This document shows, piece by piece, positions 23,361 through 32,002 of a stretch of DNA of 64,000 nt. Numbering within the stretch: the stretch's first letter is position 1; the number at the start of each line of letters is the position of its first letter. The translations under genes and the position numbers were made by a program. The notes beneath the pieces were generated by a model. The model had not been told where the DNA came from, made no database searches, and saw only the letters and a program-made list of their open reading frames with translations. Origin of the DNA: Paractinoplanes polyasparticus (GTDB taxonomy: Bacteria; Actinomycetota; Actinomycetes; Mycobacteriales; Micromonosporaceae); assembly GCF_019710575.1 (NCBI RefSeq), contig NZ_JAHWFK010000025.1, positions 124,001 through 188,000 of the forward strand, in the 5' to 3' direction.

Positions 23361-24233
23361 CTAGCTGTTGGGAGGCGCGGCGGGCTCACGTCCGCCGCGC
23401 TTCTTCGGCGCCGCGGCCTTGGCGGCCGCGACGGTCGCCGGGTGCACCGCGATCAGGCCGGATTTGATCCGCGCGTCGCACAGCTCGGCCAGCCGATCGT
23501 AGGCGCCCTGACCGATCAGGGCGGTCAGCTCGGGCGCGTACGAGACGTACATCGGATCGGTGCCGACGTGCGCGTCGGGCGACGAGGTGCACCACCAGTC
23601 GAGGTCGTGCCCGCCCGGGCCCCAGCCCCGCCGGTCGAACTCGGTCAGCGTCGACTGGAGCAGCTTCGTGCCGTCCGGTCGCTTGATCCAGTCCTGCTCG
23701 CGGCGCACCGGCAACTGCCAGCACACGTCCGGCTTGTACTGCAGCGGGTGGACGCCGTCCCGCAGGGCCTGGGCGTGCAGGGCGCACCCGCCGCCGCCCG
23801 CGAAGCTCGCGTCGTTGAGGAAGACACAGGGCCCGTCCTCGGACTGGATCGCCGTGCGACGGGCCGGCTTCGCCCCGTCGATGGTGTCCATCTCGGTGTA
23901 GTTCTTGAAACCCTTGCGGTAGTGCTGCCAGGTCTCGGGGGTCAGCTTGGCGGCGGCCGACTTCACCCTGTTCTCGTCGTCGGCGTCGGTGAAGAACGCC
24001 CCGTGCGAACAGCAGCCGTCCTGCGCTCGACCGGCCACGATGCCGTGGCAGGCCGAGCCGAAGACACAGGTCCACCGGGACAGCAGCCAGGTCAGGTCGG
24101 CTCGTACGAGGTGCTTCTCGTCGTCGGGGTCGAGGAACTCGATCCACTCACGAGGAAAGTCGAGGTCGACCTCGGCCGCGCGGGCGGCTGCCGCGGGGTC
24201 CAGGGTGATGCGGATCTGGTCACGGCGGCTCAC
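23361..24233 (-). CDS. Conserved cysteine-rich protein of the Rv0495c type, unknown function
   Basis: The product is 290 residues from GTG 24231-24233. It has no membrane segment. Cysteines cluster in RWTCVFGSACHGI, DGCCSHGAFF, GPCVFLND and GGGGCALHAQA, suggesting a metal site. WWCTSSPDAHVG lies near residue 215, and the C-terminus is basic and Ala-rich. The position between regX3 and a sugar isomerase matches Rv0495c of Mycobacterium tuberculosis, conserved but uncharacterised as far as I know. It stands alone on the minus strand, divergent from the isomerase. Confidence 0.75.
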   Translation of the reverse strand: MSRRDQIRITLDPAAAARAAEVDLDFPREWIEFLDPDDEKHLVRADLTWLLSRWTCVFGSACHGIVAGRAQDGCCSHGAFFTDADDENRVKSAAAKLTPETWQHYRKGFKNYTEMDTIDGAKPARRTAIQSEDGPCVFLNDASFAGGGGCALHAQALRDGVHPLQYKPDVCWQLPVRREQDWIKRPDGTKLLQSTLTEFDRRGWGPGGHDLDWWCTSSPDAHVGTDPMYVSYAPELTALIGQGAYDRLAELCDARIKSGLIAVHPATVAAAKAAAPKKRGGREPAAPPNS

Positions 24234-24344
24234 CTGCGACAGCGTACGCGCGCGGGGGCCTGTTCCCGAGTCGACGCCCGGTATCGTCGCATATACCCGG
24301 TCGAGGAGAAGGCGTACGCGACAAACGGGTCTACGCTTGACCTC

Positions 24345-25166
24345 GTGAGTTCCCGCGTCCCCGTGCTTCTGTCCAGCTCGTCGGTGTTCCCCGAGCCGAC
24401 GGCCGCCGCGTTCGAATTGGCCGCCACGACCGGCTACGACGGCCTCGAAGTCATGGTGTGGACCGACCGCGTCAGCCAGGATGCAGGTGCGCTGCAGGGT
24501 CTGTCCGACCATTACGACATGCCGGTGCTCTCGGTGCACGCCCCGTGCCTGCTCGTGACCCAGCGGGTCTGGAGCCCCGACCCGTGGGAGCGGCTGAACC
24601 GTGCGGCCCAGCTCGCCGAGACGCTCGGCGCCCCCACGGTCGTGGTGCACCCGCCGTTCAGCTGGCAGCGTGACTACGCCAAGAACTTCGCGGCCGGCCT
24701 GGCCAAGGTGCAGGCCCGCCACCCCGACCTGGCGTTCGCGATCGAGAACATGTTCCCGGTGAAGATGGCCGGCCGCTGGTTCGTGCCCTACACCCCCGGG
24801 TGGGACCCGACCGAGACCGGCTTCGACGCCTACACGCTCGACCTTTCGCACTGCGCGGCCTCGCGCGTCAACGCGCTCGGCATGGCCGACAAGATGGGCG
24901 CCGGCCTGAAGCACGTGCACCTGGGCGACGGCACCGGCGAGGGCCGCGACGAACACCTGGTGCCCGGCCGCGGCAACCAGCCCTGCGCCGAGCTGCTGCG
25001 GTCGCTCTCGGCGCGCGGTTTCAAGGGCTCGGTGGCGCTCGAGGTCTCGACGCGCAAGGCGGCCAGCCGCGCGGTCCGCGAAGCCGACCTGCGCGAGTCC
25101 CTCGATTTCGCCCGCCGCCACCTCGCTCCGGCCGAATCGGCGACCCCGGCTATTACGCGGGCGTAA
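24345..25166 (+). CDS. Sugar phosphate isomerase/epimerase (AP endonuclease 2 TIM barrel)
   Basis: The 273-residue product has a xylose-isomerase-like barrel: FELAATTGYDGLEVMVW, LSVHAPCLL, VVVHPPF, FAIENMFP, LDLSHCA, KHVHLGDG and VALEVST are the strand ends carrying likely metal-binding Glu, His and Asp. It corresponds by order to Rv0498. GTG 24345 is the first plausible start. The reading frame extends far upstream only because of the opposite-strand gene. Substrate unknown. Its end overlaps the convergent CGNR gene by 14 bases. Confidence 0.85.
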   Translation: MSSRVPVLLSSSSVFPEPTAAAFELAATTGYDGLEVMVWTDRVSQDAGALQGLSDHYDMPVLSVHAPCLLVTQRVWSPDPWERLNRAAQLAETLGAPTVVVHPPFSWQRDYAKNFAAGLAKVQARHPDLAFAIENMFPVKMAGRWFVPYTPGWDPTETGFDAYTLDLSHCAASRVNALGMADKMGAGLKHVHLGDGTGEGRDEHLVPGRGNQPCAELLRSLSARGFKGSVALEVSTRKAASRAVREADLRESLDFARRHLAPAESATPAITRA

Positions 25167-25689
25167 GGCTCTGGGCGCGCTTGCGGGCGCGGTGCGCGGC
25201 CACGTGGGAGCGGGTCGCGCAGCGCTCGGAACAGAAGCGCCGGCAGTTGTTCGAGGACGTGTCGAGATAGACGTTGCCGCAGCGCTCGTCGGCGCAGATG
25301 CCGAAGCGGGCGCTGCCGTATTCGCACAGCCACACCGAGAGGCCCCAGGCCGCGCCGGCCAGGTATTCCGAGCTGACCGACGAGCCGCGGCTGGTCACGT
25401 GCATGTGCCAGTCGGCGGCGTCGTGCCCGGAGATGCGCGGCTGCACCGGGAACACCTCGAGCAGGGCGTTGAGTTCCTTGACGGCGTCGGCGTCGCGGCC
25501 GGACGTGCCGTATTCGAAGACGTCGCGCAGGCGGCGCTGGGCGCGGCGGAACACGGCGACGTCCTTGTCGACGACCTCGTCGCGCATCCAGGCCTGCTCG
25601 TCGCCGAAGAGGGCCTGCAACCCGGCGAGGTCGCCCAACTGCGCGTTGACGAGGTCGACCGCGGTGCGGGCGTACGCATCGAAGTTCAC
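25153..25689 (-). CDS. CGNR zinc-finger protein, putative regulator
   Basis: This 178-residue protein has an N-terminal helical region of the CGNR family (starting VNFDAYARTAVDLVNAQL). Its C-terminal zinc finger runs from FGICADERCGNVYLD to RRFCSERCATR, with four cysteines and the CGN motif. Such proteins are thought to be transcription regulators, the finger binding DNA. GTG 25687-25689 is chosen because homologues begin M-N-F-D; ATG 25725 is an alternative. It is divergent from the proline dehydrogenase gene, which it might control; that is only context. Confidence 0.82.
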   Translation of the reverse strand: MNFDAYARTAVDLVNAQLGDLAGLQALFGDEQAWMRDEVVDKDVAVFRRAQRRLRDVFEYGTSGRDADAVKELNALLEVFPVQPRISGHDAADWHMHVTSRGSSVSSEYLAGAAWGLSVWLCEYGSARFGICADERCGNVYLDTSSNNCRRFCSERCATRSHVAAHRARKRAQSLTPA

Positions 25690-25794
25690 CCGACAAAGGT
25701 AGCCGCCGGGAAGCGCCGCGGACATAAGCGTTGTGGCTGACTACGCCGGTGACACTCCCGCGATACCGGGTGTTCCGGACGATACGCTCGGGTC

Positions 25795-26712
25795 ATGCTC
25801 CGTCACCTGCTCCTGGCCGCCGCCGGTTCGGACCGTCTGGGGCGGCTCGTCGCCTCCGCGCCCCTCAGCAAGAACGCCGCCCGCCGGTTCGTCGCCGGCG
25901 ACGACGTCGAGGCGGCGCTGCGCACCGGCCGGATCATGGCCGACGACGGTCTGGCCGTCACTTTCGAGCACCTCTCGGCCGAGACCCGCAGCGCGGAGCA
26001 GGCGGTGGCGGTCCGCGACGAATACCGCGCCCTGCTCGGCCGGCTCAAGGGCGCCGGGCTGGTGCCCGCGGCCGAGGTCAGCGTGAAGCTCTCGGCCCTG
26101 GGTCAGCGGCTCGACGAGAAGCTGGCCTACGAGCATGCCCTGGCTGTCTGTGCGGCCGCCACCGAGGCCGGCACCACGGTGACGCTCGACGCCGAGGACC
26201 ACACCCTCACCGACTCGACCCTCGAGATCCTCACCGAGCTCCGCAAGGACCACCCCGGCACGGGCGCGGTGCTGCAGGCCCACCTGCGGCGTACCGAGGG
26301 CGACTGCCGCGAGCTTGCCACGGCCGGATCCCGGGTGCGCCTCTGCAAGGGCGCGTACGCGGAACCGGAGTCGGTGGCCTTCCAGTCGTCGCTCGACATC
26401 GACAAGTCGTTCGTGCGCTGCCTCAACATCCTGATGTCGGGCGAGGGCTATCCGATGGTCGCCACCCACGACCCCCGGCTGATCGCCATCGCGGAGGACC
26501 GGGCGCGCTGGTTCGACCGCGCGTCCGACGAGTACGAGTTCCAGATGCTGCACGGCGTACGCACGGAGGAGCAGGCTCGCCTGGCCGCCGGCGGCAACGT
26601 CGTGCGCGTCTACGTGCCGTACGGCGAGCAGTGGTACGGCTATCTCGTGCGCCGGCTGGCCGAGCGGCCGGGCAACGTGACCGCCGTCGGGCGTGGCCTG
26701 GTCGGTAGGTAG
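25795..26712 (+). CDS. Proline dehydrogenase (FAD-dependent)
   Basis: The enzyme oxidises proline to pyrroline-5-carboxylate, passing electrons to the membrane quinone pool. The 305-residue monofunctional form carries EVSVKLSALGQR, VTLDAEDHTLTDSTLEI, RVRLCKGAYAEPESVAF and the substrate-binding C-terminal PYGEQWYGYLVRRLAERP, all standard. No P5C dehydrogenase gene is adjacent. ATG start. In Mycobacterium tuberculosis the matching place holds proC (proline synthesis), so proline metabolism is represented here by the opposite reaction. Confidence 0.92.
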   Translation: MLRHLLLAAAGSDRLGRLVASAPLSKNAARRFVAGDDVEAALRTGRIMADDGLAVTFEHLSAETRSAEQAVAVRDEYRALLGRLKGAGLVPAAEVSVKLSALGQRLDEKLAYEHALAVCAAATEAGTTVTLDAEDHTLTDSTLEILTELRKDHPGTGAVLQAHLRRTEGDCRELATAGSRVRLCKGAYAEPESVAFQSSLDIDKSFVRCLNILMSGEGYPMVATHDPRLIAIAEDRARWFDRASDEYEFQMLHGVRTEEQARLAAGGNVVRVYVPYGEQWYGYLVRRLAERPGNVTAVGRGLVGR

Positions 26713-26814
26713 CCGCCTCATCCGCAACAATTCGGTCTATAACCCGCCACAACCGGCGTGTCGGCCTTGACTTTTTCCGGCCATTTTCACGGAACGCATC
26801 GCGTTGGTCACAGA

Positions 26815-26826
26815 GGTATCGATACC
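26815..26826. promoter_or_regulatory. Perfect palindrome upstream of bldC
   Basis: GGTATCGATACC is a 12-base perfect palindrome 88 bases before the bldC ATG. AACGC-ATC-GCGTT lies just upstream (26793-26805). These are likely operator sequences in the 201-base gap, in which I did not find a clean promoter. Confidence 0.35.
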
Positions 26827-26913
26827 GTTCTGGTGACACGCAGTTCTCCGCCGCGTCGCTAGGCCTTCCCGGTCGCCGCGGCTTGTGCCCGGAGAAAGGA
26901 TCGGTGCGACGAC

Positions 26914-27126
26914 ATGACAGGTCCAGCCCAGACCGAGGAACGGCTCTCGGAGGTGCGGTTCCTGACCGTGGCCGAAGTGGCCGCGCTGATGAGGGTTTCC
27001 AAGATGACGGTCTACCGGCTGGTGCACGGGGGTGACCTCACAGCCGTACGGGTCGGGCGGTCCTTCCGCGTGCCCGAGCACGCCGTCCACGAGTATCTGC
27101 GCGGCGCCTTCTCGCAGACGGCATAG
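26914..27126 (+). CDS. bldC: BldC-type developmental DNA-binding protein
   Basis: BldC is a small MerR-like winged-helix protein that binds DNA cooperatively and holds back sporulation in Streptomyces. The 70-residue product has the core FLTVAEVAALMRVSKMTVYR and VGRSFRVPEHAVHEYL, near identical to known BldC proteins, with no effector domain. ATG start with GGAGAAAGGA upstream. It precedes the bS22 gene as Rv0500A precedes Rv0500B. In an Actinoplanes-like host it would be expected to act on sporangium or spore development. Confidence 0.9.
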   Translation: MTGPAQTEERLSEVRFLTVAEVAALMRVSKMTVYRLVHGGDLTAVRVGRSFRVPEHAVHEYLRGAFSQTA

Positions 27127-27311
27127 GCCCGGTTCTCCCGGACGGCACAGTCGGGGCCGGGGCCGTTTTGGCTCGGTCCCGGGCGGGCCGGTACGCTGGT
27201 GCGGTTGGTTCCCGGTTGTGGTAGCGCCGGGGGCTGTCGATTCAGATCGGAATCGGGCCGCCGCACCCGGCGTGCCCGCTCCGAGCCACCAGGTTTCGAG
27301 AGGCTTTTCGT

Positions 27312-27413
27312 ATGGGCTCCGTGGTCAAGAAGCGCCGCAAGCGTATGGCGAAGAAGAAGCACCGCAAGCTGCTGCGCAAGACCCGCGTCCAGCGTCGCAA
27401 ACTCGGTAAGTAG
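27312..27413 (+). CDS. 33-residue ribosomal protein bS22 (AURKAIP1/COX24 domain)
   Basis: The product MGSVVKKRRKRMAKKKHR followed by a further 15 residues ending RRKLGK is almost all Lys and Arg. It matches the tiny actinobacterial protein seen in mycobacterial ribosome structures as bS22. It is too short for most gene finders. ATG with GAGAGG upstream. It lies between bldC and the epimerase, the same order as Rv0500A-Rv0500B-Rv0501. Confidence 0.88.
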   Translation: MGSVVKKRRKRMAKKKHRKLLRKTRVQRRKLGK

Positions 27414-27503
27414 CCTGCAGCCGGGTCGGGTTGAGGCCCGCCCCGGCTGGGCAGGTTCCTGCCGTACGCACCGCACCCGCAAGCATCGGAAGGTGCGCCC
27501 GAC

Positions 27504-28568
27504 GTGACCTCTCCGCCCCGCGTCGTCGTGGTCACCGGAGTCAGCCGATACCTCGGCGCCCGGGTGGCCGCTCGTCTCGCCGCCGATTCCCGGGTCGACC
27601 GCGTGGTCGGCCTGGATCCGCACGAACCGCCCACAGCTCTGCGCGAGCTGCTGGCCGACGTCGAGCTGATCCGGGCCGACGCTCGTGCGGCCTCCGGCGC
27701 CCTGGCCGGCTTGGGCGCCGAGGCCATCGTGCACCTCGCGGTGACCAGCGCGCCCGACCCGCAACACGGCCGGGCGGCGATGAAAGAGCAGAACGTTATC
27801 GGGACGATGCAGCTGCTCGCGGCCGCCCAGGCGGCACCGCGGCTGCGCAAGCTCGTGGTGCGTTCCTCCACGGCCGCCTACGGCGCGTCCTTCCGCGACC
27901 CCGGCGTCTTCACCGAGGACACGGAACCGCGGGCGGTGCCCCGGGGCTCGTTCGCGCGCGACATCCTCGACATCGAGGGTTATGTCCGCGGCTTCCGCCG
28001 CCGCCGGCCCGAGGTGGCGGCCACCGTGCTGCGGTTCGCCCCGTTCATCAGCTCGACGGCCGACACGACGCTGACGCGCTACTTCGCCCAGCCGGTCGTG
28101 CCGACCGTGCTCGGCCGCGACGCCCGGCTCCAGTTCGTCCACGTCGACGACGCGCTCGAGATCCTGCACCGCTCGATCGTCGAGGAGCACCCGGGCACCT
28201 TCAACGTGGCCGGGACCGGCATCCTCGCGCTCTCCCAGGCCATCCGCCGGGCCGGGCGCATCTCGGTGCCGCTGCCCGAGGGCACTCTCTCGACCCTGGC
28301 CGGCGTGGCCCGCAACGTGGGCATCGGCCAGATCGGCTTCGACCAGATCGACCTGTTCGTGCACGGCCGCGTGGTCGACACGACCCGCCTGGTCGCCGAG
28401 TTCGGCTTCACGCCGCGCACCACGGCCGAGGCGTTCGACGATTTCATCAAGGGCCACGCCAACGGCTCGTCGATCACCGCCGACCGGCTCGCCGCGGCCG
28501 AGAAGGCGATCCTCGACGGCATCCGCCGGGTGCGCGCCGGGGCCGCGTCCGGGGGTGACCGGCATTGA
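27504..28568 (+). CDS. NAD-dependent epimerase/dehydratase (Rv0501/GalE2-like)
   Basis: This extended SDR has 354 residues. The dinucleotide motif is VVTGVSRYLGARVAARL, close to the canonical GxxGxxG but with Ser-Arg-Tyr in place. HLAVTSAPD and SSTAAYGASF follow, and a C-terminal helix region completes the fold. The usual catalytic Tyr-x-x-x-Lys is replaced around RDILDIEGYVRGFRRR, so epimerase activity is not assured. GTG start. The acyltransferase start codon overlaps its stop (TTGA), giving coupled translation. Substrate unknown; the lipid-linked neighbour hints at envelope sugar or lipid metabolism. Confidence 0.82.
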   Translation: MTSPPRVVVVTGVSRYLGARVAARLAADSRVDRVVGLDPHEPPTALRELLADVELIRADARAASGALAGLGAEAIVHLAVTSAPDPQHGRAAMKEQNVIGTMQLLAAAQAAPRLRKLVVRSSTAAYGASFRDPGVFTEDTEPRAVPRGSFARDILDIEGYVRGFRRRRPEVAATVLRFAPFISSTADTTLTRYFAQPVVPTVLGRDARLQFVHVDDALEILHRSIVEEHPGTFNVAGTGILALSQAIRRAGRISVPLPEGTLSTLAGVARNVGIGQIGFDQIDLFVHGRVVDTTRLVAEFGFTPRTTAEAFDDFIKGHANGSSITADRLAAAEKAILDGIRRVRAGAASGGDRH

Positions 28569-29569
28569 GTCAGGATGAATTCCGGAGCATGCTGCCGGGG
28601 CAGGCCGACTTCACTCTGCCCCGGCCGGCCGAGCCGGTGCGGGTCAACGGCCGACGTCCGATCCCGGAGGTGCCGTCCATGAACGGGAACGGCCACCACC
28701 CCGGCCTCGAGACGCCACCCGACCCGATCGATGTCTGGGATCAGCGTGTGGCTGCCGGGCTGGCCTTCCTGCGCCGCCGTTTCGCCGGCAACTACGAGGT
28801 CGATGACTTCGGCTTCGACCGCGAGCTCAACGACGCCGTCTTCCAGCCCCTGCTGCGAGTGCTCTATCACGACTGGTTCCGCACCGAGGTGTACGGCATC
28901 GAGAACGTGCCCAAGGACGGCGGCGCCCTGGTGGTCGCCAACCACTCGGGCACTGTCGCGCTCGACGCCCTGATGCTCGGGGTCGCCATCCGCGATCAGC
29001 ACCCGCAGGAGCGCCACCTGCGCCTGCTCGGGGCCGACCTGGTGTTCCGCATGCCGGTGGTGAGCGAGCTGGCCCGCAAGTCGGGCGCGACGGTGGCCTG
29101 CAACCCCGACGCCGAGCGCCTGATGAGCACGGGCGAGTTGGTCGGCGTCTTCCCCGAGGGCTTCAAGGGCATCGGCAAGCGCTTCGCCGACCGCTACAAG
29201 CTGCAGCGCTTCGGCCGGGGCGGCTTTGTCTCGGCCGCGTTGCGCACGGGCACACCGATCGTCCCGGTGGCGATCGTCGGCGCCGAAGAGATCTATCCGA
29301 TCCTGGCCGACCTCAAGCCGCTGGCCCGGCTGCTCGGCATGCCCTACTTCCCGATCACGCCGACCTTCCCGTGGCTGGGCCCGCTGGGCCTGGTGCCGCT
29401 GCCGAGCAAGTGGCTGATCCAGTTCTGCCCGCCGATCCCGACCGAGCACCTGACCGACCTGGCCGACGACCCGATGGTCGTCTACAACCTGGCCGACCAG
29501 GTGCGCGAGACCATCCAGGCCTCGTTGCTGGAACTGCTCGAGAAGAGGCCCGATCCGTTCGGTCTGTGA
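28565..29569 (+). CDS. Lysophospholipid acyltransferase family protein (Rv0502-like)
   Basis: The product is 334 residues. The PlsC-type core has VVANHSGTVALDALMLG (acyltransferase block I), a middle LLGADLVFRMPVV, and GVFPEGFKGIGKRF (block III, the FPEG motif), then TPIVPVAIVGAEE. The N-terminal 60 residues are disordered (Pro/Gly rich). The TTG at 28565 overlaps the epimerase TGA and is the likeliest start; ATG 28589 is the alternative. It is probably a peripheral membrane enzyme transferring acyl chains to a glycerolipid or related acceptor. It is the last gene of the bldC-bS22-epimerase run. Confidence 0.85.
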   Translation: MSQDEFRSMLPGQADFTLPRPAEPVRVNGRRPIPEVPSMNGNGHHPGLETPPDPIDVWDQRVAAGLAFLRRRFAGNYEVDDFGFDRELNDAVFQPLLRVLYHDWFRTEVYGIENVPKDGGALVVANHSGTVALDALMLGVAIRDQHPQERHLRLLGADLVFRMPVVSELARKSGATVACNPDAERLMSTGELVGVFPEGFKGIGKRFADRYKLQRFGRGGFVSAALRTGTPIVPVAIVGAEEIYPILADLKPLARLLGMPYFPITPTFPWLGPLGLVPLPSKWLIQFCPPIPTEHLTDLADDPMVVYNLADQVRETIQASLLELLEKRPDPFGL

Positions 29570-29616
29570 CGGCTTGGTGCTTTTGAGTAGCGACCTGTGG
29601 GCCTATAGTGACAAGT

Positions 29617-29653
29617 GAGGGGCGGCCCCGGGGAAATCCCGGCACCGCCCCTC
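29617..29653. terminator. GC-rich hairpin between convergent genes
   Basis: GAGGGGCGG (29617-29625) pairs with CCGCCCCTC (29645-29653), with an inner CCCGGGG/CCCGG stem. There is no T-run. It lies between the acyltransferase and the convergent anti-sigma candidate. A TTTTGA-N17-TATAGT promoter-like pair (29581-29609) lies just before it. Confidence 0.55.
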
Positions 29654-29679
29654 GCCATGTCTGGCTGTCGGCTGAGCTG

Positions 29680-30885
29680 TCAGTTGCTCCCGAAGATGCC
29701 GCCGAGCAGGCCACCCAGCCCGCCGTCGTCCTCTTCGCCGGCCGGCTGTTGTTGCCGCTGTTGTTGCTGGAAGGTGTCGTCGGCCGACGGGCTCGCCTGC
29801 AGCGGGGTGCCGCCGAGCGGCAGGTCCGGCGCCTGCGACGGCGTCCGCTGCTGGGCCGGCCGCCGAGCGCCGGCCGAGGTCGTCGGTGCAACGGCAGGGT
29901 CGCTCGCGCGCGGCGCCTTCACGTCGTCCTGTCCGGCCGTGCGCGGTTTCTGCTTGTCGTTCTGCCCGGACGAGCGCGACGGCGGAGCCTGAGCGTCCGT
30001 CTCGTCGCCGTCCGCGCAGCCCTTCAGCTTGGGCCCGAGCTTGTCGACGCCTGCCGAGACCGCGTTGTCGCAGTCCAGTCCGGTCCGCAGGCTTTCCGCG
30101 CGCTTGTTCACCGAGTCGAGCAGCCCGATCGACGTCAGCGCCCGCTCCTGGTTGGTGGCGGACAGCCGGGACAGTGCCGGCGTCAGCGTCCGGCGCTGCT
30201 GCTCGGCGAAGTTGTCGACGGTGGACAGCGGCTTGCTGTCCTTGCGGGCCACCGCCGACGTGGTGAGCAGCTTGACGCCCTTGCGGGTGTCGGCGTCCAT
30301 GTCGTCGAGCACGCCGCCGAAGCCGGCGTCGTTGCCCGGCATGGCGACGGCCTCGGCCAGTCTGGTGCGGGCGAAGTCCAGCGACAGCTGGCCCCGCGTG
30401 ACGTCCGAGCCGGCCATCGCCAGCTGGGCGCGTTCGGTCGAGCGCTTGACCCCGTAGAGGGCGTCGCCCGGTGATGCGTTCTCGCTAGCCGCGGAGATAC
30501 CGGAGACCGCCAGCGCGCCGGCGGCTACCCCGATGACGATGGCGCCCCTGGCCCGGATGCGGCCACCGTGGCCGAGAAGTCCGTGCCGCAGCCGTCCGGT
30601 GCGGGCCGCAGCGGCCGGCTCGGGTTCGGTGTCGGCGGCCCGCGCGGTGTGGCCGATGCCGTCCCGCTCGGCCGTGGCGACCAGCATGGCCCGTAGCCCG
30701 GTGCGGAACTCGGGTTCGACCCGGGCCCCCGGACGTGCCGCGGACAGGCTGCTACCGATGGCGACCAGCTCGGCGAGCTGCTCATCGGCCGGACCGCGGC
30801 TGTGGTGCCGCCGGCCGCCGGTGCTCTCGTCGAGAAGCTCCGCGAAGCGCTCGGCGCTCCGCCGGTCGAAGAAGTCGAAGTTCAC
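29680..30885 (-). CDS. DUF5667-type membrane protein, candidate anti-sigma factor of BldN (RsbN-like)
   Basis: The product is 401 residues from GTG 30883-30885, which has GGGGAGG upstream. The N-terminal cytoplasmic part (about 1-110) opens VNFDFFDRRSAERFAELLDE. One membrane helix (IVIGVAAGALAVSGI, about 115-132) leads into the DUF5667-like segment SPGDALYGVKRSTERAQLAM. The outer part is helical, then a Ser/Pro/Gln tail ends GGLGGLLGGIFG. In Streptomyces the gene directly downstream of bldN is rsbN, a membrane anti-sigma factor. Position and topology fit that role; the function is inferred by analogy. Confidence 0.72.
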   Translation of the reverse strand: MNFDFFDRRSAERFAELLDESTGGRRHHSRGPADEQLAELVAIGSSLSAARPGARVEPEFRTGLRAMLVATAERDGIGHTARAADTEPEPAAAARTGRLRHGLLGHGGRIRARGAIVIGVAAGALAVSGISAASENASPGDALYGVKRSTERAQLAMAGSDVTRGQLSLDFARTRLAEAVAMPGNDAGFGGVLDDMDADTRKGVKLLTTSAVARKDSKPLSTVDNFAEQQRRTLTPALSRLSATNQERALTSIGLLDSVNKRAESLRTGLDCDNAVSAGVDKLGPKLKGCADGDETDAQAPPSRSSGQNDKQKPRTAGQDDVKAPRASDPAVAPTTSAGARRPAQQRTPSQAPDLPLGGTPLQASPSADDTFQQQQRQQQPAGEEDDGGLGGLLGGIFGSN

Positions 30886-31054
30886 CGCGGGCACCTCCCC
30901 TCGCTCGTGAATGTCTCGCCGGCTGCATCGCCGGCGGTCGCGACGATGCCGGTGGCCGGCTGGGCCGCCCGGGGTCGCACTCGGACAAACGCGCGACACG
31001 CGTCCCCGGTTACGGGGACCAGCACCGCGCATCGGGTATTAGGCGAGAGCCCCG

Positions 31055-32002
31055 TCACGCTTGGAATCCATCCGGGAGGAGTCGTGCCAGCGCTCGCACT
31101 GCCCGGTACTGCAGTGCTTTGATCGCTCCTTCGTTCTTGCCCATGGTCTGTGCGGTCTCGGCCACCGAGAAGCCCTGGAGGAAGCGCAGCACGATGCACT
31201 CCTGCTGTTCCGGGTTGAGCTGCTTGACCGCGGTGAGCAGGGCGACGTTGGTGATGTGGTCGACCACCGAGGATTCCGGGCTGCCCTCGGGGCCGCGGGC
31301 CTCGCGGTCGGCGTCGAGCACGTCGCCGGTGGTGACCTCGAGGCGGTAGCGGCCCGACTTGAAGTGGTCGGCGACCAGGTTGCGGGCGATGGTCACGAGC
31401 CAGGCGCCGAGGTCGCGGCCCTGCCAGGTGAAGCTGCCGATGCGCTTGAGCGCGCGCAGGAACGTGTCCGAGGTGAGGTCCTCGGCCAGCTGGCGGTTGC
31501 CGACGCGGAAGTAGACGAACCGGAAGACGGTGTCGACGTACCGGTCGTAGATCAGGCCGAACGCCTCGGCCTCGCCGGCCTGGGCCCGTTCGACCAGCGC
31601 CCACACCTCGGCCGCGGCGTCACCGGGGTCGGGACGAGCCGGATACTTGGGCGGCTCGGAGTCGCGCTGAGGACCGGTGGTGCTCTGCGACGGAACAACC
31701 ACAGTCTGCTCGCCCACGGCCGGCGCCTCGGGCAGGTTGCTGCGCTGGCCGGCGGTGGGCTGCGCGGGCATCGGTGGACGACCGGGCACGGCCACCCGGC
31801 CGCCGCCGGCCATCGGCTTGGCGTTGCCGGTGGGTGGCAGCCGCTGGCCCGGCGACTCGTTGATGTGGGGGCGGTTGCGGGTCCGCTTGGGTCCGTCGCC
31901 GCGGATGGTGTTGACGATCATGTCGTCGACCGAGCGGCGCAGGCCCGTCAGCCCGTCGGCGAGGGGTCGGTGGTACGGATCCCCGGCGTAAACATGACTC
32001 AC
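31055..32002 (-). CDS. bldN: ECF sigma factor BldN family
   Basis: This is a developmental RNA polymerase sigma factor. In Streptomyces BldN switches on chaplin and rodlin genes for aerial growth. The 315-residue product has a long disordered N-terminal extension (about 1-130, Pro/Gly/Arg rich), then sigma region 2 (RFVYFRVGNRQLAEDLTSDT) and region 4 (EQQECIVLRFLQGFSVAETA), almost identical to BldN. The extension resembles the pro-sequence reported for Streptomyces BldN. GTG 32000-32002 with GAGGAGG upstream. The anti-sigma candidate follows on the same strand. Confidence 0.9.
   Translation of the reverse strand: MSHVYAGDPYHRPLADGLTGLRRSVDDMIVNTIRGDGPKRTRNRPHINESPGQRLPPTGNAKPMAGGGRVAVPGRPPMPAQPTAGQRSNLPEAPAVGEQTVVVPSQSTTGPQRDSEPPKYPARPDPGDAAAEVWALVERAQAGEAEAFGLIYDRYVDTVFRFVYFRVGNRQLAEDLTSDTFLRALKRIGSFTWQGRDLGAWLVTIARNLVADHFKSGRYRLEVTTGDVLDADREARGPEGSPESSVVDHITNVALLTAVKQLNPEQQECIVLRFLQGFSVAETAQTMGKNEGAIKALQYRAVRALARLLPDGFQA

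Noticed and set aside
24300..24344. Upstream extension of the sugar isomerase frame to 23442
   Set aside because: The extension is antisense to the Rv0495c-like gene. GTG 24345 gives the family-typical N-terminus.
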